48,199 nucleotides of DNA from Bigelowiella natans CCMP2755. Its lineage: Eukaryota > Cercozoa > Chlorarachniophyceae. Below the pieces are notes generated by a model. That model saw only the letters and a list, made by a program, of their open reading frames with translations, had not been told where the DNA came from and made no database searches. This document shows positions 1-11,686 of this stretch, in pieces. Made by a program: the position numbers and the translations under genes. Positions within the stretch are counted from its first letter, which is position 1; every line of letters begins with the position of its first letter. The stretch covers positions 25,001-73,199 of the forward strand of contig ADNK01003385.1 of the NCBI GenBank assembly GCA_000320545.1, written 5' to 3'.

Positions 1-174
1 ATTCTTTCTGGCCTTGGAATCTTTGCTATTGCTTGTACGTACCTGCTCTATTGCCGGTGCTATGCAGCTTGCAGAGGCGAGTTCTCCATTCTACTCCAGT
101 ACCAGAATAATCAGCAGCAACGTGACGACGAAGTAAAGGAGGTTGAGGTGGTGGTGGGGGAGGATGGCCGATGA
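1..174 (+). CDS. C-terminal end of a probable membrane protein (partial)
   Basis: Frame 1 is open from the window edge to a TGA at 172-174, about 57 residues. It begins with a hydrophobic stretch (residues about 1-18, LSGLGIFAIACTYLLYC) followed by a Cys/Arg juxtamembrane patch and a polar Gln/Asp/Glu tail. That is how the last transmembrane helix and cytosolic tail of a membrane protein would look. A possible splice donor (GAA then GTAAAG at about 133) could mean the tail continues in another exon. Its plus-strand orientation fits the strict strand alternation of the window, tail-to-tail with the gene ending at 1926. No family can be named from this fragment. Confidence 0.35.
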   Translation: MLSGLGIFAIACTYLLYCRCYAACRGEFSILLQYQNNQQQRDDEVKEVEVVVGEDGR

Positions 175-599
175 TCGATGATCGAAGATGACGGGACAAG
201 AATTACCAACTGTAGAAAACACAACAGCACTAACAGTATAATCGCAAAGAACAAGAAGAGGATGGTCAGAATAGATGCTACTGGAGATTATAGCAGTGGT
301 GCCTAGTAGTAGTAGCGCATGATGTAAGTAATGAGCGGTGGTAAAAATTATCAATATAGCTGAAGATAACGATGATTGATAATAATGATCTAGATAATGA
401 TGATGATGATGATGAAGAAGTGGAAAATAAGTAGACGTAATTCCCACTAGCAAAGTTAAGAAGTAAATGGTGGAGGTTAGTAATGCATTTTCATAAATTA
501 TGTACAATAGACTGATAATACATGTTTACAATCTACATTTTCATCTTTATAGCATGATGTGCGTACACAAAGCAATCGCAAAATCATGGCAGATGGCAG
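175..599. other. Non-coding, trinucleotide-rich stretch
   Basis: Runs of GTA/GAT/ATG triplets (for example around 305-320 and 395-420) with stops in all frames except a His/Leu-rich artefact on the minus strand. No exon recognised. It could be an intron or 3' flank of the gene at the left edge. Confidence 0.4.
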
Positions 600-1420
600 T
601 GCTTTATTTTCAAAAAAAGGGCTGCGGCACAGCTAGCGAATTTGGTAAATAATGAAAAATTCGTGTCTCAATACTAGAATATGGAAAGTCCAAGTACAAC
701 TTGTGGAAGAGTTGCTAAACATTCATTATTACCAAAAATTCAGGCAGCATCAAAAGTTTGAATTGTGGATGTGGTTATTCGCAGTGGTACAAGGCGTTTC
801 CCCCACCAAGCTAGCAAGTGGGCCATTTGTGGGGTGCATGTGACACGCACAGCATGCTTGCATGCTATCTAGCTATGCACAAGACAGCAATAGACGACAG
901 CAACATTGCATGTGCATCATGTCTAGATGTTACATGTCCATCACATCATCATTGTCCTTGTCTACCCTAGCACCGCTAGACCGTGAAAATGAGGCCACGC
1001 TAGCACGGTCTCAGCTAGTCAGCTAGCGGTCGTGCATGCATATATGCATGCAGCACCAAACACTAGCTGCACACTGGTTAGCTAATAATAACTGTGCTAG
1101 TGCAGCTATTATACTATAGCTGATAGTTTGACGCATCATGAATGCCACTCGCGCACATTGCTCACATCTACACATGCCAGGACATATTTTGCATATGAGT
1201 TCGCAGCTGTGCGTCCCGACGACCATTCGAACGAACTTCACAACACGAGCTAGCAATCTAGCAATAGAGCAGCATACCAAAAATGTAGTGTAGTGTTGGC
1301 TTGCATTGCTCAAAAAGCAGACGGCTAGAGTAAAATCGATCAATGTGGACCGAACACATTAGGAGTGCGATTTACAGCTAGTAACGAATGAACTGATCTA
1401 GTGGCATCACCAACGTCACA
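600..1420. other. Palindrome-rich tail-to-tail island 1 (GCTAGC/CTAG/GCATGC)
   Basis: GCTAGC occurs about five times (near 632, 811, 983, 1020 and 1247) among many CTAG, GCATGC and TGCA words, in DNA that is visibly more GC-balanced than the flanking AT/microsatellite DNA. It lies between the plus-strand gene tail at the left edge and the minus-strand seryl-tRNA synthetase end. No coding exon is recognisable. From 1421 to 1925 the sequence is ordinary AT-rich 3' flank with nothing identifiable. Confidence 0.6.
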
Positions 1421-1925
1421 TGCATGTACATGTCATTGACAATGTTGTTGCATTCATTTCATCGCCTTTTGCACCACCCACTACGATACGTACTCCCAAG
1501 ATCTTACATAGCCTCCCAGCACCGTCTTAAAGATGTGTTTTCTATGGATGGAAGCTACTTAAGCATCTTCACTCTGCTCTCCTCAGGAATAGGCTCGAGC
1601 CGAGTGACACCGTTCATATATGGAACGAGCACCTAGATTTGCATTGGATTGAGTTATTAATAATATTAGAAGTAGTAGAAGAAGAAAAATAACAAAATGA
1701 AAAAGATGAAAAATAAGAATGGAAGAAAAAGGAAAAACAGTAGGAACGATGATAAATAGTCGAATTTTCCAATCATATTATATGTATTTTTATAAGTTAG
1801 TATAAAATAAACTATATTTGTAACTAATTCGCACAGAAGAACACAAGAGCAATCATCGATGTGGAAGTAAGAACTAACTACAGTGTACGACGATATATGT
1901 AACGGTTATATATTGAAGAGATGTA

Positions 1926-2149
1926 TTATATGTAGAAAGATAATACTTCTGGCACTGTAATAGACCCGTCTGGATTTTGATAATTCTCAAGAATTGCCAC
2001 CTAAATTGATAAGATGCATCAAAGGCACATCGATGATGATTCAAGCACAATTAAGACAAAGAAGAAGAAGAAGAAGAAGAAGAAGACAGGAAATAAAGAC
2101 TAAAGATAACATATTTAAGTCTACTGGTCCCTCTCCCCCTTCTCCCCCT

Positions 2150-2197
<48 letters not shown>

Positions 2198-2220
2198 GAC
2201 AGAGAGAGACAGAGAGAGAC

Positions 2221-2275
<55 letters not shown>

Positions 2276-2651
2276 AGGAGACATGAAAAGAGAACAGATG
2301 GATTGTTAGTGATAGTTACCAGTGCCCTTCCAACGGCTACTCCTGAGCCGTTCATCGTATGGCAAAATACCGTCTTTTTATTGCCCTGAGGATGATGCTC
2401 AAATATTATGGAAAGAAGTAGGTCATGATACAATACATACTTATTCATTCTTGTACTGATGAATCAAGAAACTCTCCCCGTCATCGTCATCACCTCATCA
2501 TACTCATCATATTCTTCTACTGCTACTACACTCGTCACCACCTTCTTCTTTTTATTTTTTCCTCCTCCTCCTCCTCCCTTTTCTCCTTCCTCGTCGTCGC
2601 TATTTTTCTTCTCATCAGGTTTATACCGAAGGGCCATGCGTCGAGCCTTCG

Positions 2652-2687
<36 letters not shown>

Positions 2688-2856
2688 CTATACATGAGCA
2701 GGAAGAAAACGGAGAGTACAGGGGCCTCAAATACAGCATAAAATACAGCATACAGCTACCATACCAATTCCCAATTCAATTGCGTTGTCACCGATATTTT
2801 ATGTTTGAAGATGTTATCATGTCTATATATTTCCATAACTACAACTGCTTGCTGCC

Positions 2857-2892
<36 letters not shown>

Positions 2893-2990
2893 ACTACGGA
2901 GATCATCGCATAAGACAACAACACAACTTAGACGGTTCATTTTGCTGATGATGGTCATCATCGACTACTACTATTGCTTTTCTTGATTGA

Positions 2991-3028
<38 letters not shown>

Positions 3029-4043
3029 GAAAGTCTCCACAATTGGACACCGAAGCGATTTCACGATATTGTCCTTGCCCTGGCATCCATACCTGAGATG
3101 ATGATGATGGTGATGATGATGATATGGTGTTTGTAATGTTCTCTCGTCTCCTGCCCCTTTACTCTTTACCAGCCCCCCCCTTATCATCATCATTACCTAC
3201 ATATGTTGTCCTCATCGATACATATCCATTAACTACAGCTGGTGCTGCTGCTACTACTACTACAACTACTAGTAGTAGTAGTAGTATTACCTCTAAATCG
3301 TAGCAATGCCGTGCTGAAAAACCGATGTCGCCACTACATAGCCTCACCTTCAAAGACATGATTCATGAATAACGAGAGTGATAATAATGATAATTGCAAT
3401 GAGTAGTAGGGGGGGGGGGGGGGGGGGGGGAGGATTATGAGGAGGAATGGCCTCGTTATCATGATAGTGAAAAGGGAAGCTTGAGGAGTATCAGTGTTAC
3501 CTTGCGGTAGGGTAATTTCAAGGCTCTTAACACATTCTCAGAATGCTGACACATCTAGCAAGAATTGCAGTAGTGGTAGTACACAGAGGAGGAGGGGGGG
3601 AGAGGAGGAGGAGGAGGAGGAGGATTGTTAAAAGAATAGTAATGATCACTACCAGTATTATGTTCTTTACGATTATTATATGTTGTAGTATCTTATTATT
3701 TAGGTGATTCTCCTCCTCCTCCTCCTCCCCCATGCCTTCTCCTTGCGGTGATGATGCGTTGTTTGTAACGGTATTATATGGCTTTTGTTGATAACTAGTA
3801 AACAAACTACTTCTTCGTGAAGGTCATTGCTGCTTTCTTTGCTGCTAATTCTCACTAATTCGACCTAAATATATATACATGGAACGCAATCATGGGAGGG
3901 GGAGGGGGAGGGGGATAAAAATACTGAGCATCACAATATCCTCACATGCAAGATGATAGTATTCAGCAAACAGATCCCCATACGCCAAATACGAGAAAAA
4001 CACTTATTAGCGTTGGTATTACAATGGAAATACTACAACACCA

Positions 4044-4074
<31 letters not shown>

Positions 4075-4290
4075 TATGGAATTGGTGCTGACGAAGAAGA
4101 CCCCTTGTATCTCTCCCACCTATGATATCATATCATCGATGAAAGGTGAAAGAGAGGGTAGTAGTAGTAGCAGCAGCAGTAGCATATTGAATATCAAGTC
4201 AAAGAGAGAATAGTAGTAGTAGTAGTAGTTATAGCGTGATGACGACTACAACAAAGATAATGATGATGATGTGTAATGATGGATGGTGGG

Positions 4291-4328
<38 letters not shown>

Positions 4329-4559
4329 CATATCTTCCTTCCTCTCCCTCCCCCCCCTCTCACCTGAATCGGATTCTGCTCGAAAGCATGGTGTGTGAGC
4401 GACAAGAGAAATAGGAAGATCTGATTCCTAAACAGTGTTAAATCATCATTTTCAAGTTAAAAATCATAATTTCACATCGTTCAATGTGGTGCGTTTAATA
4501 GTTAATATGGTTTTATTGGGGTAGGACATGCAATGTAGCTCCTCTTTCTTTCCTTTTAG

Positions 4560-4596
<37 letters not shown>

Positions 4597-4643
4597 ATCA
4601 TCATCATTTTGACGATAACGTGTTCGCAATTATTAGCATGAAG

Positions 4644-4676
<33 letters not shown>

Positions 4677-5063
4677 GTAATATCCCGTCTCGATACAACG
4701 ACGTAAGAGGGACCTGGTAGGAGGAAGGGAGGGAGGGAGGGGGTTAGCAGCCATATAATATCAATATTAGTTGTATATGCTTGTCATCATTAGCATCATT
4801 ATCATCAATATCATAATTTCTTTTAATATCACATCAAGTCCATGGCTACCACCCCCCTTCTGATAGAGTCAAAACATGTAATCATTGAAAAGTAAATTCT
4901 CAATAGGTTGGAATCCATTGCTCTCGTGCATGTATTTTTTTGGGGATCCTTCTCCTCTTATCATCTACCTACCTCAGCAGTTGGAATTAGGAAAGAATCT
5001 TGCCCACTGAGTATGCGTGTGTGTGTGTGTGTGTGTGTGGGTGTGTGTGTGTGTGTGTGTGTG

Positions 5064-5108
<45 letters not shown>

Positions 5109-5151
5109 AGTGTGGCTAATCTATGATGCGGGGGCATGTTATCCATCATAG

Positions 5152-5195
<44 letters not shown>

Positions 5196-5238
5196 AGTGT
5201 GGCTAATCTATGATGCGGGGGCATGTTATCCATCATAG

Positions 5239-5288
<50 letters not shown>

Positions 5289-6643
5289 AGTGTGGCTAAT
5301 CTATGATGCGGGGGCATGTTATCCATCATATCGTCGCTTCTCTCTGTGCTATTCTCTCATCAATACAGCCTCCTATTTACGTATTTTCCTCCTCCTCCTT
5401 TCATCGTCGTCATCACCATCAATCGTCAATACCATTATGTATGACTTTGTTTTCTCTCTCTCTCTCTCTCTCTCTTTGTCTGTTTTGGTTGGTGGTAATC
5501 CTGTCCTACCCAACGTCATGGTTCGTCTGAAAGAGATCATCTTCAAACTTGGGTAGCTGGCCAGTGCCCTGTAATAATAATAACGACGATGGTGATGACA
5601 TTAGATCAAGATTACTTCTACCCCCCCCCCTACAGTCGGTACTAACATAATATACACCTGCTGCCTTTAGTAATATACATCAACGATAATTACAACGACA
5701 ACGATGACGATGCCAAATGTATCATCATCACCATAAGCAGCACCACGCTTCCTCTTTCTGCTGTTGTTGTTATTACTTCCAGAGTTTGTCTAGATACGAT
5801 GTAAGGAACTGAGTGCTCCTCGTAGCCGTGTTCCATCGTGTGCATATTAAGCATGAATGCGGAAAGAGCCCTTCAATATCATCATATATTTTGAGTACTA
5901 TAATTAGCAACGATAAGGATAAGATTACTATCTTTACTTAGTTACTCCTTCGTAGTACCCTACTGCCAAAACCCATGGCATCACACTCATATGCATACTA
6001 ACATGCATGCACAAACACACACACACACACAACGAACAGCACATTAATGTGGGAAACAAACAAACCAACAAGAAAGAAGTCAATTAATCCTCGCCATCAT
6101 CTTCCTTTACACGGCAAGATAAGAAATAAATAACTAAATTTATTCATTAATAATACCGTTCAAGACTTGCGAGGGGGCCCTTTAGCACTGAGAATCTAGC
6201 ACCAGAAACTACCCGCAACCACCACCATCATTATCATAATCATCATCATCATTATCATCACCATCATCATCATCACGTGGCCATATTCGTAGTCCGCTCA
6301 AATCAAATGATGTCATTTATTCCTTCCATTTAAGATTGATAGATCTCATGATTGAGTACTCTCTCAAGGTATTGACTATCATCAAGAACTGCTGTAAAAC
6401 AACTATTCCTCTCCTCCTCTTCCCCGAGTATCTATCATTAGAGTATGATATTTATGGATTATCAACACAGAGTAGAGCTACCTTTAACCGCAGCCTCTGG
6501 TGCATAACCACCTAGGTTTGTTGCGAGTTCATCGTGCCATTTCATGCCGTCGTCATCCGTATCATCACCACGCTTAAATTCATCGCCCCATTGTAGCACC
6601 AGCTTAATAGCGTCGTTTGTTACAATGATAAGAAGAAGAAGAC

Positions 6644-6678
<35 letters not shown>

Positions 6679-7129
6679 AGAAGAAGAAGGGGGGGAGTAG
6701 TACAAATAAGTTAAGTATTGAGATCAAGTAGCCACTGCCAAGGTGTTGATGAAGGAAAAACTTGACGATGCAAAATCATCCTCTGATGGATGGATAAGGT
6801 ACGATGTAGATCATTCTCTCAGAAATTCTAACGACACCTCTAACAGAATAGCAGCAGTCGCATTCTCAGCCGCAGTGGCAGCCATAACAGTAATAAACAA
6901 CAATGATAATAAAAACGATAACAACACACTGCTTTTACTACGTGTTACAACCTACAACTACTACTACTGGTACTACTACTACTACTACAACTACCTGATT
7001 CTCTTCATCAGAGTCTCCATCAGGTACCTATGCTCGACATACAGCATATAATAAAAGCATGTTAGGAAAATAGTATTACTAGTGCTACAATAACGAAAAG
7101 TCTGGCTTTTCCAGTATATGATAATAACG

Positions 7130-7160
<31 letters not shown>

Positions 7161-8785
7161 CCATGGATTTTACAATTACAGTACTATGCGTCATCAGCTT
7201 GTTGTTCTTCTAAGCTGTTGTTGCATGCACTTGTCGTGATATGATCTCATATTAGTATCATCATCGTCATCATCATCACCATCATGATCTCATTGCCATG
7301 GTGTAAATAAGTAAGTAGTAGCACCACCCTTTCATCGAGCAGGTTTGGCAGTCTGGAGAATAATGCATTGCATTGCTGTAAAACCTATGAGAGTTTATTG
7401 TTATGGTTAAGAGCGAGAGTCCTAGTAGTTTATCATTTCTCTCTGTGGGAGTAAGAGGCATATGGTGGGTGCATCATCATCATCATCACCATCATCTTCA
7501 TCATCATCCTCATCCTGCTGCGTTGTGATTCTATCATCTTTGATGCAGTGCATCAGTAGTAGTCACCGGTGCTACATCTTCATAAAACTATTCTGTATGA
7601 TTCTCATGATACTCTTACTTCATCAAGATCTTCCTCTGCTTCAGCAGCGGCAGCATTTGCTTTTTCAACCTACGAGAAGGAGGAATACTCGGCATCAAAG
7701 CTACCATCCGAATATTACCACTCACGACTTATATCAAACAGTACTATTTGAAAACATTGTACTACCTGAGCCTTGATATCAGCGACTTTATCTTCCTCGC
7801 CATTTCTCATCTACGGTGGCAGAGCGAAGACAGGATAAGAACGATGATCGATTAGTCATTACATGCAGCACAGCACGGTAGAACACAACACACATATTGT
7901 TGTAGTATTTTTGTCCATTAGTAACCTCAACAAGCAAAAGAGTTACTAATTCGTAGCACAGAGAATCTTATAACTACCAGCTGTCCTATTTGCTGGGAGA
8001 GAGTCTTCCTTTGGCTAAGAGCCTGAAGAAGAAGAAGAAGAAGAAGAAGAAGAAGAAGAAGAAGATGATGATGATGATGATGATGATAACGATGATGATG
8101 ATGACAAGCAGGTTGTTGTTACATACATTATCTATGCAGCACATCAAGTAGTAGTAAGCAGCATGGTATTATTCGAATATTTATTGACCGAGTCTCTTTC
8201 TTTTATCAGCATCCTTCTTCGTTCATTAAGGTTTCTGAGAGGGAGGGAGGCAATAATACAAGGAGGAATATTAAGGAAACATCATTAAATGGAACTTACA
8301 CAACTTCCTGAACACACACACACACACACACACACAACACAACACACACAACACACACAACACTCACGCTCAGAGATTAAGCATGCGCAACAAATAATGT
8401 ACGGATGGTACCCTATCGTAGTAACAGCCTCGATCATATCCTCCTTTGCTCTTCTTGCTTTGAGGTGGATAAGAACAACCTCTGGAGAATCCTCTAATAA
8501 TCTTAGATCAAAATTGACACTCTGCGCGTCTGCTCTGGCCATACCCTCCTTCTCTGCAACGTCAGCACCCATGCGCACTACATCCGCCCCTCTTTTTAGT
8601 ATATTAGACTTAGATATACTTCTTGCGAACAATGAAGAGGATCCAAAATTTGGTGTTAATAGCCCCCCCCTTCCCGTCGTCGCTCTGTAAGTTCCGACTC
8701 TAGACGATAGGGACGTCGTAGGGCGCAGAGATAAAGCGATCAAGGTGCACGCACATAAGACTACTGCCAATAAGACCAGCTTCAT
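1926..8785 (-). CDS. SARS: Seryl-tRNA synthetase, probable plastid form, 22 exons
   Basis: Charges tRNA-Ser with serine. Exons in transcript order: 8785-8412, 8234-8189, 8022-7978, 7810-7766, 7669-7619, 7384-7328, 7027-6995, 6602-6482, 6208-6157, 5870-5777, 5568-5510, 5006-4973, 4713-4675, 4427-4364, 4119-4073, 3864-3811, 3545-3501, 3347-3291, 3092-3027, 2646-2542, 2385-2320, 2000-1926. All junctions keep frame and give 542 residues plus stop. Seen: N-terminal tRNA-binding coiled-coil arm (exons 1-5), class II motif 2 (TPCFRAE, then [19 protein letters not shown]), serine pocket (SNCGDFQARR), motif 3 ([19 protein letters not shown]). The chosen Met precedes a signal-peptide-like core ([17 protein letters not shown]) and about 60 basic Ser/Thr-rich residues, suggesting import into a complex plastid; another Met at 8878 adds 31 residues. 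A Gly/Lys-rich insert sits before motif 3. Most introns carry microsatellites. The donor of exon 2 (GTCAAT) is weak. Confidence 0.95.
2157..2273. repeat. Compound dinucleotide repeat (CT/AC/GA)
   Basis: Poly-C, (CT)n, (AC)n and interrupted (GA)n blocks in succession inside the last intron of the seryl-tRNA synthetase gene. An (AGA)n tract (2060-2085) lies close by in the same intron. Confidence 0.9.
2653..3026. repeat. Three microsatellites in one synthetase intron: (GT)n, (CTG)n, (AC)n
   Basis: (GT)n at 2653-2686, (CTG)n at about 2858-2891 and (AC)n at about 2991-3026. On the gene strand the last tract is (GT)n and begins exactly at the exon end (CAG then GTGTGTG), so it supplies the splice donor. 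Confidence 0.9.
3409..3430. repeat. Homopolymer G run, 22 nt
   Basis: An uninterrupted run of 22 G on the plus strand, within the synthetase intron 3348-3500. It is C on the transcribed gene strand. It has G-quadruplex potential on the template strand and is likely to be length-variable. Confidence 0.85.
5019..5330. repeat. Minisatellite: three unit copies separated by (GA)n in synthetase intron 11
   Basis: A unit of about 46 bp starting GCAGTGTGGCTAATC and ending at a CATCATA palindromic stretch recurs at 5107, 5194 and 5287, each preceded by a 30-40 bp (GA)n tract. The period is 87-93 bp. The unit contains a self-complementary segment (TATGATG ... CATCATA). A (GT)n block (5017-5064) precedes it. 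The minus-strand open frame across it is an artefact of the repeat. Confidence 0.9.
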
Positions 8786-9754
8786 CCCTGTTTGAAACTT
8801 TCTCCTTGGCCGGTTAGTCGTCACTATACGGTGAGTTTGAAGTGGATGGTGGAACGCATGCTGCCCAACTCGTTGCATCCTCTTCCTGCTGGTGGTGGGA
8901 AATAGGGAGGGGGAACATGAGGTCCTGCTTCCAAGCTATGCAACACAACAACAACGAAATACGATATCGACGCCTTAGTCATCCCTATTACGTCAGAAAC
9001 ACGTTACCGTTCTCGTAGAAGGAGATTGTGGCGTTATCGGAGAGAGTGGGGTAGGGTTACGTCTTCCAGATGCAACTACTTCAGAATGAAATTGTTGTGG
9101 TTGTTGTTGCTGCTATTGCTGTTATTTTATAGGATATTTTCATAATAAAGAAGCGGCATATAAATTTACGGCAAGCTATACTTTGACAAAGTCATAGATC
9201 TCATTCAAGGAAATGCTTTTCAATGGCCTAGGTGTTCTCAAGGATAATTTATTGACCAAATTAGGGACACGTGGAGGCAAAAATTACTGGTGAGAAATAG
9301 CGACAAATAAATATTAACTTGCCGCCTCTCTATTGTACAGAATTTTCTTCATTTTTGTTATGTTTTCAGTCGCAGGAGACTAATAACATGAGGGTCGAAA
9401 ATTTTACATTTCAGCCATACCGGTACTCAACTCACAAAGAAAGTTCGTATGGGAAATTTCGCGTAAACTTCTGAAGATCTAGCTCAAGACGACAGAAACG
9501 CAAGCGATTTTTTCAAAGAACCTCGACTGCGCGAGCACGTGTAAGATTCAGAAGTGATGTGAAGTGAATATTTTATGAATATCTTGCTTGAACGCCAGGC
9601 ATAATCTAATAATTCCTGTGAAAATACAGGAGTATCACGAAAGACGACATAAAATAGAGGGGAATTTGTGTGTAGAATGTAGAAGCTTCTTAGCACACGC
9701 CGCTGCATACTATTCCACAGAATTCCAAAGCACCTACCATCAAAGTCGAAAAGA
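8786..9754. promoter_or_regulatory. Head-to-head intergenic region between synthetase and MBF1
   Basis: Shared upstream region of two divergent genes, 0.97 kb, AT-rich. I see no repeats beyond a short (GTT)n near 9090, no GCTAGC, and no core promoter motif I can defend. A first non-coding or short coding exon of MBF1 could lie here. The 134-codon minus-strand open frame at 9484-9888 overlaps the MBF1 exons antisense and is judged a shadow. Confidence 0.5.
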
Positions 9755-10264
9755 ATGTCGTGGCGTGCATCAGCTTCAAAGGCCTCGCAAGCACGAGAGA
9801 TCGTCAATAAAGGAAATGTTAATGGGATCGAGAAGAAGTGTAAGTCATCACATTGATTGAGAACTTTAGAGAAGAACCCCTTTGACATTGCCGAATGGAA
9901 ATTTAGGGGGTGGTGGAGGCAATCAAAGAGGAGGAGTGAATGCTAAGAGGATCGAGGAAGATGAAGACTTCAAGCGTGAGTTAAATTAATTTTCATATCA
10001 TTTCCATTGTTTATTCATTGTGCGCAATTCTCAGACCGCAAGATTACTGTTGAGTTCAAAAAGGCGCTCATGAAAGCCAGACAAGCTAAAGGACTCACAC
10101 AGAAGCAGCTTGCAAATATGATACAGGTCCAGCAATCAGTGATTCAGCAGTATGAAAACGGAAAGGCGATACCGAATGGCCAGGTGATCAGCAAACTTGC
10201 CCGGGCATTAGGGACTAGATTTCCAAAGATTCCCAAGAAGAAGAAAGTAAAATCCGAGGATTAG
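9755..10264 (+). CDS. MBF1: Multiprotein bridging factor 1 (MBF1/EDF1-type coactivator)
   Basis: Exons 9755-9839, 9907-9975 and 10035-10264; introns are 67 and 59 nt with GTAAGT and GTGAGT donors. The product is 127 residues. The N-terminal MBF1 domain is recognisable at the conserved junction (EKKW followed by a Gly-rich turn and KRIEEDEDFKHRKI). It is followed by the Cro/C1-type helix-turn-helix (LTQKQLANMIQVQQSVIQQY, then NGKAIPNGQVISKLARALG) and a basic tail (PKKKKVKSED). MBF1 bridges bZIP-type activators and TBP and also acts at stalled ribosomes; those roles come from the family. The start is uncertain: the frame is open upstream of the chosen Met, and family members usually begin with an extra 10-20 residues, so a 5' exon may be missing. 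Confidence 0.9.
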
Positions 10265-11433
10265 ACTCTTAAGAAGATTCAGTGGAACAAAATGCATTAC
10301 ACTGTGCAAATTGTTGTCAAATCACACGCGTAGACATATCCTAGATCATTAGTTTCGCGGGAGGCGAGCAATCGTACATGTCTAGATGTGGCCATACCTA
10401 GATGCGTATGCACGTACTAGCGTAGCTAGCTAGGCTAGCCGCACGCAGCTATGTACGCAGACACGCGACGCCTAGCCAAGCATTCGAGCTGAAGCCGTCC
10501 TGATGGCTTCTAGTTTATACGAAGACCCGCATTTTGGTCCAAAAACATCAACAACGTGCTCTAGTACTACACGTACAAGCTAGCAAGGAAACCAATGCAT
10601 TCTATGCTAGCGATCCACGCACTAACAAGCTAGCTGGTCTAGTCAAGCTAGCAAGTAGTACGGCTAGCTAGCTAGATGAGATGTTCCGCGTTTACTAGTT
10701 CATCATTTGCCAGCGCTGCACGTGCTAGCTAGCTAGCGTGCATGCTGTACGTGACCATCTAGTGGAACTTCACTGGCACATACAACTCTAGAGCACACTC
10801 TAGAACACTGCTAGTGAACTAGACGCAAACTGGCAGGCACGACTAGACGAAGCGTGTATAGCTCCGCGAACTGCATTTCTCTAGTTCTGTAGTTCTGTGG
10901 AGAGCACTGCAACTCTAGCAGACCTCGTCAATGGGCGTGTTTCACCGACACGTGAATCTGGAGAGCTGCGTATGTAGCGATGCACCAGTCTAGCTAGTGT
11001 ACGCACGTAGACGCAGGTAAGCAGGTTAGCAGGGCTAGAGGGCTAGAGGGCTAGAGGGCGGGCTACGGAAAATGATGTGGAAATAAAATTTGCACATCAT
11101 TTTTCGCTGGCTAGCTGGTCGCGAGCTTCACTAGTGCCGCCGCTGCGTTGCTGCGCTTGCTGCAAGATCAGACCCGCAACTGCATGCGAGAAACCGATCA
11201 TCTAGCGATTGTCGACTACCGTCCATCTATGTGTCATCATGTGGACCGTCAAAGTCTGCGGTTCCTATGCTAGGTACGATGCGATGACTGCGAAATGAAA
11301 ACCTCAAATTGGTTCTTTGCTCTAGTGCTTTGACAATGTATCCGCATTTTTTCGCCAAGCAAGTATAAGATACTTTGTTCATTACAAAGATCAACACAGT
11401 TTTCACGTTCTTACAACATACATTAAGTGTACT
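10265..11433. other. Palindrome-rich tail-to-tail island 2
   Basis: Between the stops of MBF1 (+) and tyrosine aminotransferase (-). I count about 12 GCTAGC, often overlapping (near 10424, 10588, 10605, 10628, 10645, 10662, 10725 and 11109), plus many CTAG, GCATGC and ACGTGC words and a small (GGGCTAGA)n run near 11030-11055. No open frame of note and no recognisable RNA gene. The GC-richer block starts about 50 nt after the MBF1 stop and fades about 150 nt before the aminotransferase stop. Confidence 0.7.
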
Positions 11434-11646
11434 CTATTTCTTCGCATGCCTCATGCAAAATTCTCTTATCCTTTCGACTGCTTCTTTCAGTATCTTCTTT
11501 GGAGCAAGGAAGACGCACCGAAAATACCTAAATTTGTAAACAAATTGGGAAACGTGAGTGGGGAGGTAAAATAAGAGAATAAAAAGATATCTAAGCAGCA
11601 TCTATTTATTCTCCCTATATAAATAGTTTCCATACAAATCTGTTTG

Positions 11647-11686
<40 letters not shown>

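Noticed and set aside
91-507. 138-codon minus-strand ORF with a poly-His run
   Set aside because: The frame is created by ATG/GAT triplet repeats; composition is repeat-like and no domain is present.
652-843. 63-codon plus-strand ORF
   Set aside because: No motif, no splice context; it runs into the palindrome-rich island.
4961-5329. 122-codon ORF with three repeats of [18 protein letters not shown]
   Set aside because: It is the minisatellite read in one frame inside an intron; only its last ~11 residues (SFLIPTAE) are real synthetase exon.
9484-9888. 134-codon minus-strand ORF
   Set aside because: Antisense to the MBF1 exons, no family motif; MBF1 on the plus strand explains the conservation.
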